DNA of 9,082 bases, from assembly GCA_027489835.1 (NCBI GenBank), contig JAIXZF010000045.1, positions 1-9,082 of the forward strand. Reading direction: 5' to 3'. Source of the DNA: Hyphomicrobiales bacterium. Its GTDB lineage: Bacteria > Pseudomonadota > Alphaproteobacteria > Rhizobiales > Beijerinckiaceae. Shown here piece after piece: positions 1 to 6,456 of the stretch; the stretch's first letter is position 1, and each line of letters begins with the position of its first letter. Both the position numbers and the translations under genes were made by a program. The notes below the pieces were generated by a model. That model did not search any database and was not told the origin of the DNA. It saw only the letters and a program-made list of their open reading frames with translations.

Positions 1-231
1 ACGCTGGCGGTCAACAATCCGGATTCCGGTTCGGCCACCGAGGAGATCGAGGTCGACTACGACGCGCCCGCCCTCGATATCGGCTTCAACGCCCGTTACC
101 TGCTCGACATCATGGCGCAACTCGACGGCGACACCGCGCTGTTCAAGCTGGCCGATCCGGGCTCGCCCACGGTGATCCAGGATCGCGAAGGCGCCAGCGC
201 GCTGTATGTCCTGATGCCGATGCGCGTCTGA
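1..231 (+). CDS. dnaN: DNA polymerase III subunit beta (sliding clamp), C-terminal fragment
   Basis: Frame 1 is open from the first base and ends at TGA 229-231, giving the last 76 residues of a protein that starts outside the window. The fragment contains an acidic stretch (EEIEVDY), then GFNARYLLDI, and ends in ALYVLMPMRV. That arrangement matches the third domain of the beta clamp, whose C-terminus is characteristically close to MPMRL. The clamp is a cytoplasmic ring that tethers the replicative polymerase and binds many partners through the pocket this domain helps form. The conserved end shows that the gene is intact at its 3' side. The next gene downstream is a small membrane protein 8 bp away, not recF. 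Identification is by recognition of the C-terminal motif only. Confidence 0.93.
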   Translation, partial: TLAVNNPDSGSATEEIEVDYDAPALDIGFNARYLLDIMAQLDGDTALFKLADPGSPTVIQDREGASALYVLMPMRV

Positions 232-239
232 GCGCCGCC

Positions 240-476
240 GTGGCGGTGCTCTGGTCCCTGCTGCTCGCGATTCCCGCCAGCTGGGGCATCGGTCTGGCGC
301 TGGCAAGGATGGTCGACCGCACCGCCAACATGCTTCCGGCCGTCACCATCCTGGGCGTCTTCGCCGTACTCGGAGCCGCGGCGGTGCTGCCCTGGGCCGC
401 CGCGCCGGTTCGGCTCAGGCTGATGCAGGGGCTGGCGCTGGCCAGCCTCCTGTTGATGGTCGTCCTCGCCGATTGA
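240..476 (+). CDS. Small hypothetical membrane protein, 78 residues
   Basis: This reading frame starts at GTG 240 and stops at TGA 474-476. It encodes a very hydrophobic protein with three likely membrane segments, at about residues 3-21, 31-53 and 60-76. Short charged linkers (ARMVDR, PVRLR) separate them. I do not recognise a family. The start lies 8 bp after the dnaN stop, so translational coupling to dnaN is plausible; there is no clear Shine-Dalgarno sequence of its own. The frame is open further upstream inside dnaN without an ATG, so the GTG is a best guess. The 3' end converges on the polyamine-binding protein gene with only 18 bp between the stops. The clean membrane-protein composition and lack of overlap with other genes support a real gene, but the function is unknown. 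Confidence 0.6.
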   Translation: MAVLWSLLLAIPASWGIGLALARMVDRTANMLPAVTILGVFAVLGAAAVLPWAAAPVRLRLMQGLALASLLLMVVLAD

Positions 477-494
477 GGGGGGCCGCAAGCGCGT

Positions 495-1610
495 TCAGCG
501 CCCGGTCTTCACCCGCGTCCACAGCCGCGTCACCACGCGCTGGGCGCGCTCGTCGAAGGCCGTGTTGGTGAACAGGCGCTTGAAGGTCGCCTCGTCCGGA
601 TAGACGCCCGGATTGTTACGGATCTCGGGCTTCACCAGCGCCCGCGCCGGCAGGTTGCCGGTGGCGTAGGCCACGAAATCCGTGTTGCGCGCCGCTACCG
701 CGGGCCGCAGCATGAAGTCGATGAAGGCCATCGCCTCGGCCACGTTCTTCGCGTCCGCCGGGATGGCGAAGGAGTCGAACCACATCAGCGCTCCTTCCTT
801 GGGGATGATGTAGCTGATCTCGACGCCGTTCTTCGCCTCTTCGGCCCGCTTGCGCGCCTGCAGGATGTCGCCCGAATAGCCGATGGCCATGCAAATGTCG
901 CCGTTCGCCAGCGCGTTGATGTACTCGGATGAGTGGAATTTGCGGACATTGCCCCTGATCCGCACCAGCGCGTCCGCCGCCTTGCGCAGATCGGCCTCGG
1001 CCTTCGAATCCGGGTTGATGCCGAGATAGTTGAGCGTGCCGGGCAGGATGTCCTCGGGCGCGTCCAGCACGTGGATGCCGCAATCCTTGAGCTTGTTAGA
1101 CAGCTCCGGCTTCATCAGAAGGTCCCAGGAGTTGAGCGGCGCGTTGGCGCCCAGCCGCTCCTGGACCTTCTTGACGTTGATGCCGATCCCGGTCGTTCCC
1201 CACATGTAGTTGACGGCGAAGCGGTTGCCGGGATCGTGCGCGGCCAGCCGCTGCGCCACCTCCGGCCAGATCGCGCCGGCGTTGGAGAGCCTGGCCCGGT
1301 CCATCGGCAGGAAGACGCCGGCCTTGATCAGCCGGGCGAGGAACGGCCCGGACGGCACCACGATGTCGTAGCCCGATTTGCCGGCGAGGAGCTTGGTCTC
1401 GACGATCTCGTTGTTGTCGTACATGTCGTAGACGACCTTGATGCCGGTCTCCTTGGTGAAATCCTCCAGCACCTTGGGGTCGACGTAATCCGTCCAGTTG
1501 TAGACGTTGACCACGCGCTCCTGCGCCTCGGCCGGGGAGGGCCGCGACATGAGGGCCAGCGCCGCGACGGCGAGGCTGGCGGCGACGAGGGTGAAGCGGG
1601 ATCGGGACAT
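495..1610 (-). CDS. potF: PotF-type polyamine ABC transporter substrate-binding protein
   Basis: This is a periplasmic binding protein of 371 residues for putrescine or spermidine. The chosen ATG (1608-1610) has GGAG ten bases upstream and gives a signal peptide: MSRSRF, a hydrophobic core, then AEA cleaved before QERVVN. A longer start at 1649 would bury this signal. The mature protein follows E. coli PotF closely as recalled: YNWTDYVDP, the GIKVVYD region, the PYMWATTGIG-like NYMWGTTGIG, SWDLLMKPE, DAPED, FHSSEYINALANGDIC and IPKEGA. The C-terminus is TRVKTGR, against TKVKTGK in PotF. Ligand-pocket positions recalled from PotF appear here as W39, T40, D41, Y42, S87, E186, Y245, D248, W277, D279 and Y315. 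Three of these differ from E. coli (Ser to Thr, Trp to Tyr, Phe to Trp), which may shift specificity towards spermidine. No transporter ATPase or permease lies next to it. Confidence 0.9.
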   Translation of the reverse strand: MSRSRFTLVAASLAVAALALMSRPSPAEAQERVVNVYNWTDYVDPKVLEDFTKETGIKVVYDMYDNNEIVETKLLAGKSGYDIVVPSGPFLARLIKAGVFLPMDRARLSNAGAIWPEVAQRLAAHDPGNRFAVNYMWGTTGIGINVKKVQERLGANAPLNSWDLLMKPELSNKLKDCGIHVLDAPEDILPGTLNYLGINPDSKAEADLRKAADALVRIRGNVRKFHSSEYINALANGDICMAIGYSGDILQARKRAEEAKNGVEISYIIPKEGALMWFDSFAIPADAKNVAEAMAFIDFMLRPAVAARNTDFVAYATGNLPARALVKPEIRNNPGVYPDEATFKRLFTNTAFDERAQRVVTRLWTRVKTGR

Positions 1611-1659
1611 GCGGACTGGGCTCCGGATCGCAGGAATGACCCGGCACAATTAGGGCAGC

Positions 1660-1685
1660 CGCGGGGCTCCCGCAATCGCCCCGCG
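1660..1685 (-). terminator. GC-rich hairpin just after the dsbA-like stop codon
   Basis: Read on the minus strand, CGCGGGGC (1685-1678) and GCCCCGCG (1667-1660) are exact complements. They form an 8-bp stem with a 10-nt loop, beginning at the base after the TGA of the upstream gene. No U-run follows, so it is not a textbook intrinsic terminator. It could still mark the mRNA 3' end or slow polymerase between the dsbA-like gene and potF. The stem is seen directly; the terminator role is inferred. Confidence 0.4.
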
Positions 1686-2345
1686 TCAGGCCTCAGCCGG
1701 CTCCTCGGCCAGCATCTTGGGCAGCACCTCGGCCCAGATCCGGGCTGGCTGCGCGCCGGACACGCCGTAGCGGTTGTTGACGATGAAGAAGGGCACGCCC
1801 TGCACGCCGATCTCCTGCGCCTGAGCCTCGAGCCGGCCGATCTCGGTGTTGAGCGCCTCGTCGCGGAAGGCGGCCAGCAGCTCGGCCGCCGACAGGCCCA
1901 GGCTCATGCCGATGTCGATCAGCACCTCATTGGCGCCGATGTCGCGCCCCTGCTCGAAATAGGCCGTCATCAGCGCGCCCTTGGCGGCGTTGCCCTGCCC
2001 GATGCTGCCCGCAAGCGCGATGAGGATGTGCGATTTGCGCGTGTTCGGCGCACGCTTCACGGCGGGCCAGTTGAAGGCGAGGCCGTCCTCGCGCGCCGCC
2101 TGCGAGAGCTTCTGCTCGATCTCGGCGCGCTTGCCCGGCCCGAACTTGGCGTCGAGATAGGCGGTCCGGTCCATGCCCTCTGGCGGCATCGCCGGGTTGA
2201 GCTCGAAGGGCAGCCAGGCGATGCGGGCATCGGTCACGCCCGCCTGCCGAAGGCCCTCCTCGAGCCGCTTCTTGCCCAGATAGCACCATGGGCAGACGAC
2301 GTCGGAATAGATGGCGATGTGCAGTTGTCCGGTCTCGGTCGACAT
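1686..2345 (-). CDS. DsbA family oxidoreductase (FrnE-like)
   Basis: This encodes a 219-residue thioredoxin-fold protein of the DsbA/FrnE branch. The start ATG (2343-2345) has a strong Shine-Dalgarno sequence (AAGGA, in GGAAGGAATCCC) directly upstream, and it gives the usual family N-terminus. The redox motif CPWC is at residues 18-21 within SDVVCPWCYLG. The cis-proline loop is GVPFF at 183-187, followed by IVNNRYGVSGAQP, typical of FrnE proteins. The helical insertion between about residues 60 and 170 is the expected DsbA-type all-alpha domain. No signal peptide is present, so the protein should be cytoplasmic, unlike periplasmic DsbA. FrnE-type proteins are linked to disulfide exchange and oxidative stress; related folds include 2-hydroxychromene-2-carboxylate isomerase, but the CPWC pair argues for redox chemistry. 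The substrate is unknown. It lies downstream of fhs on the same strand after a 103-bp gap. Confidence 0.9.
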   Translation of the reverse strand: MSTETGQLHIAIYSDVVCPWCYLGKKRLEEGLRQAGVTDARIAWLPFELNPAMPPEGMDRTAYLDAKFGPGKRAEIEQKLSQAAREDGLAFNWPAVKRAPNTRKSHILIALAGSIGQGNAAKGALMTAYFEQGRDIGANEVLIDIGMSLGLSAAELLAAFRDEALNTEIGRLEAQAQEIGVQGVPFFIVNNRYGVSGAQPARIWAEVLPKMLAEEPAEA

Positions 2346-2386
2346 GGGATTCCTTCCGCGTGCGCGGCTCCTGTTGACCGACAGGC

Positions 2387-2392
2387 ATAATA
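2387..2392 (-). promoter_or_regulatory. Possible -10 element for the dsbA-like gene
   Basis: On the minus strand TATTAT stands out as an AT-rich hexamer in the GC-rich 103-bp gap between fhs and the dsbA-like gene, 41 bases before the ATG. I see no good -35 at the matching distance, so this is a weak proposal. If real, the dsbA-like gene has its own promoter in addition to any read-through from fhs. Confidence 0.25.
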
Positions 2393-2448
2393 GCCCTTTG
2401 CGGCGAGTTCGCGATGAGGCCGACATGCGGCGCAGGTGGCACCGGGGC

Positions 2449-4140
2449 TCAGAATAGCCCTTCGATCCGGCCTTCCACGTCAATATGGATGCGCTCGGCC
2501 GCCGGCGATCGCGGCAGGCCGGGCATCCGCATGATGTCGCCGCACAAGGCCACGACGAAGCCCGCGCCGGCCGAGAGCGACACATCCCTCACAGGCACGA
2601 TATGGCCCGATGGCGCACCCAGAAGCGCAGGGTCCGCCGAGAAGGAATACTGCGTCTTGGCGATGCAGATCGGCAGGTGCCCGTAGCCGGCGCCCTGCAG
2701 CTCGGCGAGCTTGTCCGCCGCGCGGGCATCGAGCGCGATGTCGGCGGCGCCGTAGATGCGCGTCGCGATCGTCCTGATCTTCTCGGCGAGCGGCACGGCG
2801 TCGGCGTAGAGCGGCGAAAAGCGCGTCTCGCGCGGCGCCTCGGCCAGCGCCACCACCTCGCGCGCCAGCGCCTCCGTCCCCGCCGATCCGTCGGCCCAAT
2901 GCCGGCAGATCACCGCCTTCACCCCGAGCTGCGCCTCGCAGAAAGCCTGGATCAGCCTGTGCTCCGCTTCCGTGTCGGAGGTGAAATGGTTGATCGCCAC
3001 CACCACCGGCACGTTGAAGCTCTGCACGTTGCGCACATGCCGCTCGAGGTTGACGAGCCCTTCGCGCAGCGCCGCGAGGTCCTCGGAGCCCAGTTCCTGG
3101 CGCGGCTTGCCGCCATGCATCTTCAGCGCGCGGACCGTGGCGACGATGACGGCGGCCGCCGGCTCCAGCCCCGCCATCCTGCACTTGATGTCGAAGAACT
3201 TCTCCGCGCCGAGGTCGGCCCCGAAGCCCGCCTCGGTCACCACATAGTCCGCGAGCTTGAGCGCGCTCCGAGTGGCGATGACGGAGTTGCAGCCATGGGC
3301 GATGTTGGCGAAGGGCCCGCCATGGACGAAGGCCGGGTTGCCTTCCAGCGTCTGCACGAGGTTGGGCGCCAGCGCATCCTTGAGCAGCACCGCCATGGCG
3401 CCCGGCGCCTTGAGCTCGGCGGCCGTGACGTAACTCTTGTCGTGCCGCTGGCCGATGACCATCCGTCCCAGCCGCTCCTCGAGGTCGCGCAGCCCGCTCG
3501 CGAGGCAGAACACGGCCATGACCTCGGACGCTACCGTGATGTCGAAGCCGTCCTCGCGCGGAAAGCCGTTCTTCGCCCCGCCCAGCGACGACACGATGGA
3601 GCGCAGCGAGCGGTCGTTCATGTCGAGGGCGCGGCGCCAGCTCACCCGGCGCTGGTCGAGGCCAATGCCGTTGCCCCAGTAGATGTGGTTGTCGATGAGC
3701 GCCGACAGCAGGTTGTGCGCCGAGGTGATGGCGTGGAAATCGCCCGTGAAGTGCAGGTTGATCTGCTCCATCGGCACGATCTGGGCATGGCCGCCGCCGG
3801 CCGCGCCGCCCTTGACCCCGAAGCAGGGCCCGAGCGACGGCTCCCTCAGGCAGATCATCGCCTTCCTGCCAATGCGGTTGAGCCCATCGCCCAGGCCCAC
3901 GGTGGTCGTCGTCTTGCCTTCGCCGGCCGGCGTCGGGTTGATGGCGCTGACGAGGATCAGCTTCGCCGCCGGCCGCTCGGGCAGCGCCTCGAGCCAGTCC
4001 AGCTCCACCTTGGCGATGTGCCGCCCATGCGGGCTCAGCGCCTCGTCTGGAATGGCGAGCCTGTCCGCGATGGCCTGGATCGGCTTCAGCCTCGCGGCGC
4101 GGGCGATCTCGATGTCAGTGGGCATGGCCGGCCATTCCAT
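2449..4140 (-). CDS. fhs: Formate--tetrahydrofolate ligase
   Basis: This enzyme joins formate to tetrahydrofolate using ATP, making 10-formyl-tetrahydrofolate for one-carbon metabolism in the cytoplasm. The protein is 563 residues from ATG 4138-4140, close to the usual 555-560. An internal ATG at 4123-4125 gives a 558-residue product beginning MPTDIEIARAA, the common family start. The upstream ATG has the better Shine-Dalgarno sequence (AGAAGG, 9-nt spacing), whereas the family N-terminus favours the inner one; both remain possible. The nucleotide-binding loop TPAGEGKTTT is at residues 70-79. The conserved block REPSLGPCFGVKGGAAGGG is at 99-117, followed by QINLHFTGDFHAITSAHN. VHGGPFANIAHGCNS and the FGADLGAEKFFDIKC block come later. 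The gene is complete and ends in IEGLF. It is divergent from the ABC importer operon. Confidence 0.97.
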   Translation of the reverse strand: MEWPAMPTDIEIARAARLKPIQAIADRLAIPDEALSPHGRHIAKVELDWLEALPERPAAKLILVSAINPTPAGEGKTTTTVGLGDGLNRIGRKAMICLREPSLGPCFGVKGGAAGGGHAQIVPMEQINLHFTGDFHAITSAHNLLSALIDNHIYWGNGIGLDQRRVSWRRALDMNDRSLRSIVSSLGGAKNGFPREDGFDITVASEVMAVFCLASGLRDLEERLGRMVIGQRHDKSYVTAAELKAPGAMAVLLKDALAPNLVQTLEGNPAFVHGGPFANIAHGCNSVIATRSALKLADYVVTEAGFGADLGAEKFFDIKCRMAGLEPAAAVIVATVRALKMHGGKPRQELGSEDLAALREGLVNLERHVRNVQSFNVPVVVAINHFTSDTEAEHRLIQAFCEAQLGVKAVICRHWADGSAGTEALAREVVALAEAPRETRFSPLYADAVPLAEKIRTIATRIYGAADIALDARAADKLAELQGAGYGHLPICIAKTQYSFSADPALLGAPSGHIVPVRDVSLSAGAGFVVALCGDIMRMPGLPRSPAAERIHIDVEGRIEGLF

Positions 4141-4441
4141 GTGGTTTGGCCTTCTAGCTAGAACGCTGGAACGGGCGCGCAAGGGAGAGGACCCATTTGC
4201 CGGTGGATGACAGGGCAGCCATGCGGGTCTCCGGGGCCATGCAGCGCGGCGGAATGGAACCGGAAGCCCAGGATATGTGCGCGCGAAGCGCTCATTTGAG
4301 AAAATCGTTCGCACCGCCGCACGGCGCGGGAAGGGCGCCTCGCTTGACCGCCGCCCCCGCCCCGATAAGCTCATGGCTTGGGGATTGCATCGGCTGGCGC
4401 GAACGCGCTTGCCGCATGCCGACATGGAAGGATCACGCATC
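4141..4441. promoter_or_regulatory. Divergent intergenic region between fhs and the ABC importer operon
   Basis: This 301-bp stretch separates two outward-facing start codons and must hold promoters for both sides. Open frames across it have no family resemblance and overlap the real genes in other frames, so I call no gene here. On the plus strand TTGACC (4344-4349) is followed 14 bp later by GATAAG (4364-4369), a loose sigma-70-like pair with a short spacer that could serve the binding-protein gene. Near fhs lies the palindrome 4152-4163. I saw no riboswitch or small RNA that I can name. Confidence 0.5.
4152..4163. promoter_or_regulatory. Perfect 12-bp palindrome at the fhs ribosome binding site
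   Basis: TTCTAGCTAGAA is its own reverse complement. It includes the AGAA part of the AGAAGG Shine-Dalgarno sequence of fhs, starting 11 bases upstream of the ATG at 4140. It centres on AGCT flanked by CTAG tetramers, a rare word in many GC-rich bacterial genomes. It could be an operator or an RNA hairpin that masks the ribosome site, or it may be chance. The palindrome is seen directly; a regulatory role is inferred. Confidence 0.35.
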
Positions 4442-5401
4442 ATGAAGAAGATGTTCGCATGGGCCGCGGCGCTCGCCGCCGGCCTCGGCCTTGCAGGAGC
4501 CGCTCAGGCCCAGACCAAGGTCGCCATCGGCATTTCCGGCTGGACGGGCTTCGCCCCGCTGGTCCTCGCGAAGGAGGCCGGCATCTTCGCCCGCAACGGG
4601 CTCGACGTCACCATCCAGAAAATCCCGCAGGCCTCGCGCCACCTCGCCATCGCCTCGGGCGCCATCCAGTGCGCGGCCACCACGGTGGAGACCTGGATCG
4701 TCTGGAACGCGGCCGGCGTGGAGACCAAGCAGCTGTTCCAGCTCGACAAGAGCTACGGCGCCGACGGCATGGTCGTCCGCAATTCGACCGGCTCGATCAA
4801 GGATCTCAAGGGCAAGAACGTCGCGGCCTCCGCGCCTGGCACCGCGCCCTATTTCACGCTCGCCTGGTTCCTGCGCGAGAACGGCATGACCCTCAAGGAC
4901 GTCAACATCGTCAACATGGAGCCCGCCGCCGCAGCCCAGGCCTTCATCGCCGGCCAGAACGACGCGGCCATGACCTACGAGCCCTTCCTCTCGGCCGTGC
5001 GCAATGCGCCGCAGAGCGGCAAGATCATCGCCACCACGCTCGACTACCCGATGGTGATGGACACGTTCGGCTGCACGCCGACCTTCATTGACGGCAACCA
5101 AGCGGCCGTGCGCGCGCTGCTCAAGAGCTATTACGAGGCCCTCGACATGATCAAGGCCGAGGAAGCCAAGGCCTTCGGCATCATGGGCGCCGACGTGAAG
5201 CAGACGGCCGAGCAGTTCGGCGCCTCGGCCAAGTTCCTGCGCTGGCAGGGCCCTGAGGACAACCGCAAGTTCTTCGCCGGCCCCTGGCAGGAATTCTCCG
5301 CCAAGGCCGCTGACCTCCTGATGGAGATCGGCCTCATCAAGGCCAAGCCCGACCTCGCCAAGCTGGTCGACACCCGCTTCGTGATGGGCAGCGGCAGCTG
5401 A
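4442..5401 (+). CDS. NitT/TauT-family ABC transporter substrate-binding protein
   Basis: This is a 319-residue periplasmic binding protein. ATG 4442 has AAGGA about nine bases upstream and opens a signal peptide (MKKMFAW, an Ala/Leu-rich core, then AQA before QTKVAIG). An in-frame extension to 4277 would place this signal inside the protein and is rejected. The mature domain starts with ISGWTGFAPLVLAKEAGIF and then GLDVTI, the hallmark of the nitrate/sulfonate/taurine/thiamine-precursor group. It continues with the IASGAIQCAATTVETW ligand-side loop, DKSYGADGMVV, DLKGKNVAAS and GQNDAAMTYEPF. Two cysteines (77 and 211) occur in the mature protein. The next two genes are its permease and ATPase, so the importer is complete. 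The ligand cannot be told from these motifs; sulfonates, pyrimidine-type thiamine precursors or small amides are all possible. The 121-bp gap to the permease holds a palindromic element. Confidence 0.88.
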   Translation: MKKMFAWAAALAAGLGLAGAAQAQTKVAIGISGWTGFAPLVLAKEAGIFARNGLDVTIQKIPQASRHLAIASGAIQCAATTVETWIVWNAAGVETKQLFQLDKSYGADGMVVRNSTGSIKDLKGKNVAASAPGTAPYFTLAWFLRENGMTLKDVNIVNMEPAAAAQAFIAGQNDAAMTYEPFLSAVRNAPQSGKIIATTLDYPMVMDTFGCTPTFIDGNQAAVRALLKSYYEALDMIKAEEAKAFGIMGADVKQTAEQFGASAKFLRWQGPEDNRKFFAGPWQEFSAKAADLLMEIGLIKAKPDLAKLVDTRFVMGSGS

Positions 5402-5409
5402 TCAACCAT

Positions 5410-5506
5410 TGTCATCCCCGGCGGCCCGAAGGGCCGGGAAGGGGATCCACGTCATCGTATGCGATGGATTCCCTTCCCCTCCGCTTCGCTCCGGCCGGGA
5501 ATGACA
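5410..5506 (+). repeat. Palindromic repeat element, copy 1
   Basis: This 97-bp element begins 9 bp after the binding-protein stop and ends 16 bp before the permease ATG. Its outer ends (5410-5422 and 5494-5506) pair at 12 of 13 positions. A side hairpin GGCCC-GAA-GGGCC lies at 5423-5435. The central arm pairs 5436-5449 with 5465-5478 at 13 of 14 positions around a 15-nt loop. The right side arm (5479-5493) no longer folds as well as in copy 2. The 39 bases from 5411 match copies 2 and 3 with one substitution, in the side-hairpin loop. It belongs to the REP-like class of intergenic palindromes. Confidence 0.9.
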
Positions 5507-5522
5507 CTGTTTGGATCTGGCC

Positions 5523-6296
5523 ATGAAGCCCCTCCAGCCCGTCTCGCCCGCCGCCCGCACGGGCTTAGGCATCGGCTTCTTCGTGCTGTTCGTCGCCGCC
5601 TGGGCGGTGGCGACGCTCGGCGGCTTCGTGCCGAAGCTGTTCCTCGCCTCGCCCGTGACGATGGTCGAGGAGGGCTGGCGGCTGCTGACGGTCCACGGCT
5701 TCGCCTTCGACATCGGCATAACCATCTGGCGCGTGGTGGGCGGCTTCGTGCTTGCGGCCCTCATCGCCCTGCCGCTGGGCATCGCCATGGGCGCCTACAA
5801 GCCCGTCGAGGCCTTCTTCGAGCCTTTCGTCTCCTTCGCGCGCTATCTGCCGGCCTCGGCCTTCATCCCGCTGCTCATCCTGTGGGCCGGCATCGGCGAG
5901 ACCCAGAAGCTGCTCGTCATCTTCATCGGCTCCTTCTTCCAGCTCGTGCTGATGATCGCGGTGGCGGTTGGCGGCGTCCGGCGCGATCTCGTCGACGCGG
6001 CCTACACGCTCGGCTCGTCGGACCGCTCGGTTGTGATGCGCGTGCTCTTGCCCAACGCCGCGCCCGAGATCGCCGAAATCCTGCGCATGGTGCTCGGCTG
6101 GGCCTGGACCTACGTCATCGTGGCCGAACTGATCGGCTCGTCCTCGGGCATCGGCCACATGATCACCGACAGCCAGGCGCTCTTGAACACCGGCCAGATC
6201 ATCTTCGGCATCATCGTCATCGGCCTGATCGGGCTCGTCTCGGATTTCCTGTTCAAATGGGTGAACCTGCGCCTGTTCCCATGGGCGGCCAAGTGA
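5523..6296 (+). CDS. ABC transporter permease, NitT/TauT type
   Basis: This encodes a 257-residue inner-membrane protein of the binding-protein-dependent permease family (BPD_transp_1). It has about six membrane segments, roughly at residues 13-32, 66-90, 107-124, 129-149, 188-206 and 226-244. The cytoplasmic EAA-type loop that contacts the ATPase is visible as DAAYTLGSS (158-166) leading to RVLLPNAAPEI (173-183). Like SsuC and TauC proteins it ends with a short tail after the last helix. ATG 5523 is chosen; a TTG at 5511 would add four residues (MDLA). The Shine-Dalgarno sequence is weak (GGA in TTTGGATCTGGCC) and sits right beside the end of repeat copy 1. It works with the binding protein upstream and the ATPase downstream, probably as a homodimer because no second permease is present. 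Confidence 0.92.
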   Translation: MKPLQPVSPAARTGLGIGFFVLFVAAWAVATLGGFVPKLFLASPVTMVEEGWRLLTVHGFAFDIGITIWRVVGGFVLAALIALPLGIAMGAYKPVEAFFEPFVSFARYLPASAFIPLLILWAGIGETQKLLVIFIGSFFQLVLMIAVAVGGVRRDLVDAAYTLGSSDRSVVMRVLLPNAAPEIAEILRMVLGWAWTYVIVAELIGSSSGIGHMITDSQALLNTGQIIFGIIVIGLIGLVSDFLFKWVNLRLFPWAAK

Positions 6297-6315
6297 TGGC
6301 GCAGCTCATCCCTGT

Positions 6316-6415
6316 GTCATCCCCGGCGGCCCGCAGGGCCGGGAAGGGGATCCATCCTCTGGGTTCGGCATGGTGGTGGATCCCCTTCCCGCACCTTCGG
6401 TGCGCCGGGGATGAC
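6316..6415 (+). repeat. Palindromic repeat element, copy 2 (perfect four-way fold)
   Basis: This 100-bp element starts 20 bp after the permease stop. Outer stem: GTCATCCCCGGC (6316-6327) pairs perfectly with 6404-6415. Left side hairpin: GGCCC-GCA-GGGCC (6328-6340). Central arm: the 14 bases 6341-6354 pair perfectly with 6377-6390 around a 22-nt loop. Right side hairpin: GCACC-TTC-GGTGC (6391-6403). All segments abut with no unpaired base at the junction. It is the best-preserved of the three copies and the reference for the family. Confidence 0.93.
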
Positions 6416-6456
6416 CCGAGAGTGTCGGCAATCGTTTCGCGCCAAGGCCTGCTGCT

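Noticed and set aside
489..501. GCGC-GTTCA-GCGC at the convergent ends of the small membrane protein gene and potF
   Set aside because: The stem is only 4 bp and it overlaps the potF stop; not convincing as a terminator.
1619..1645. CTCCGG...GGAATGAC near the potF start, resembling the right end of repeat copy 1
   Set aside because: The match is short and interrupted, and no left half or pairing partner is present. A decayed half-element is possible but not supportable.
1647..1675. TTGCGG-17 bp-TAATTG on the minus strand as a potF promoter
   Set aside because: The spacing is good but the hexamers match the sigma-70 consensus poorly, and the -35 would sit in a hairpin loop. Too weak to annotate.
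933..2390. Long plus-strand open frame of 485 codons opposite potF and the dsbA-like gene
   Set aside because: It is rich in Arg, His, Gly and Asp with no family pattern, as expected for the antisense of GC-biased genes. Both strands cannot easily be coding, and the minus-strand proteins are clearly recognisable.
2485..4161. Plus-strand open frame of 558 codons opposite fhs
   Set aside because: It mirrors almost exactly the extent of fhs, has antisense-type composition and no recognisable motif.
4277..4441. N-terminal extension of the binding protein upstream of ATG 4442
   Set aside because: The extension is Arg/Ala-rich and would put a clear signal peptide in mid-protein; AAGGA before 4442 marks the true start.
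6300..6420. Short peptides read through the repeat elements (SSPAARRAGKGIH and similar)
   Set aside because: The same peptide appears from copies 2 and 3 because the DNA repeats. The palindromic structure and intergenic position explain it without coding.
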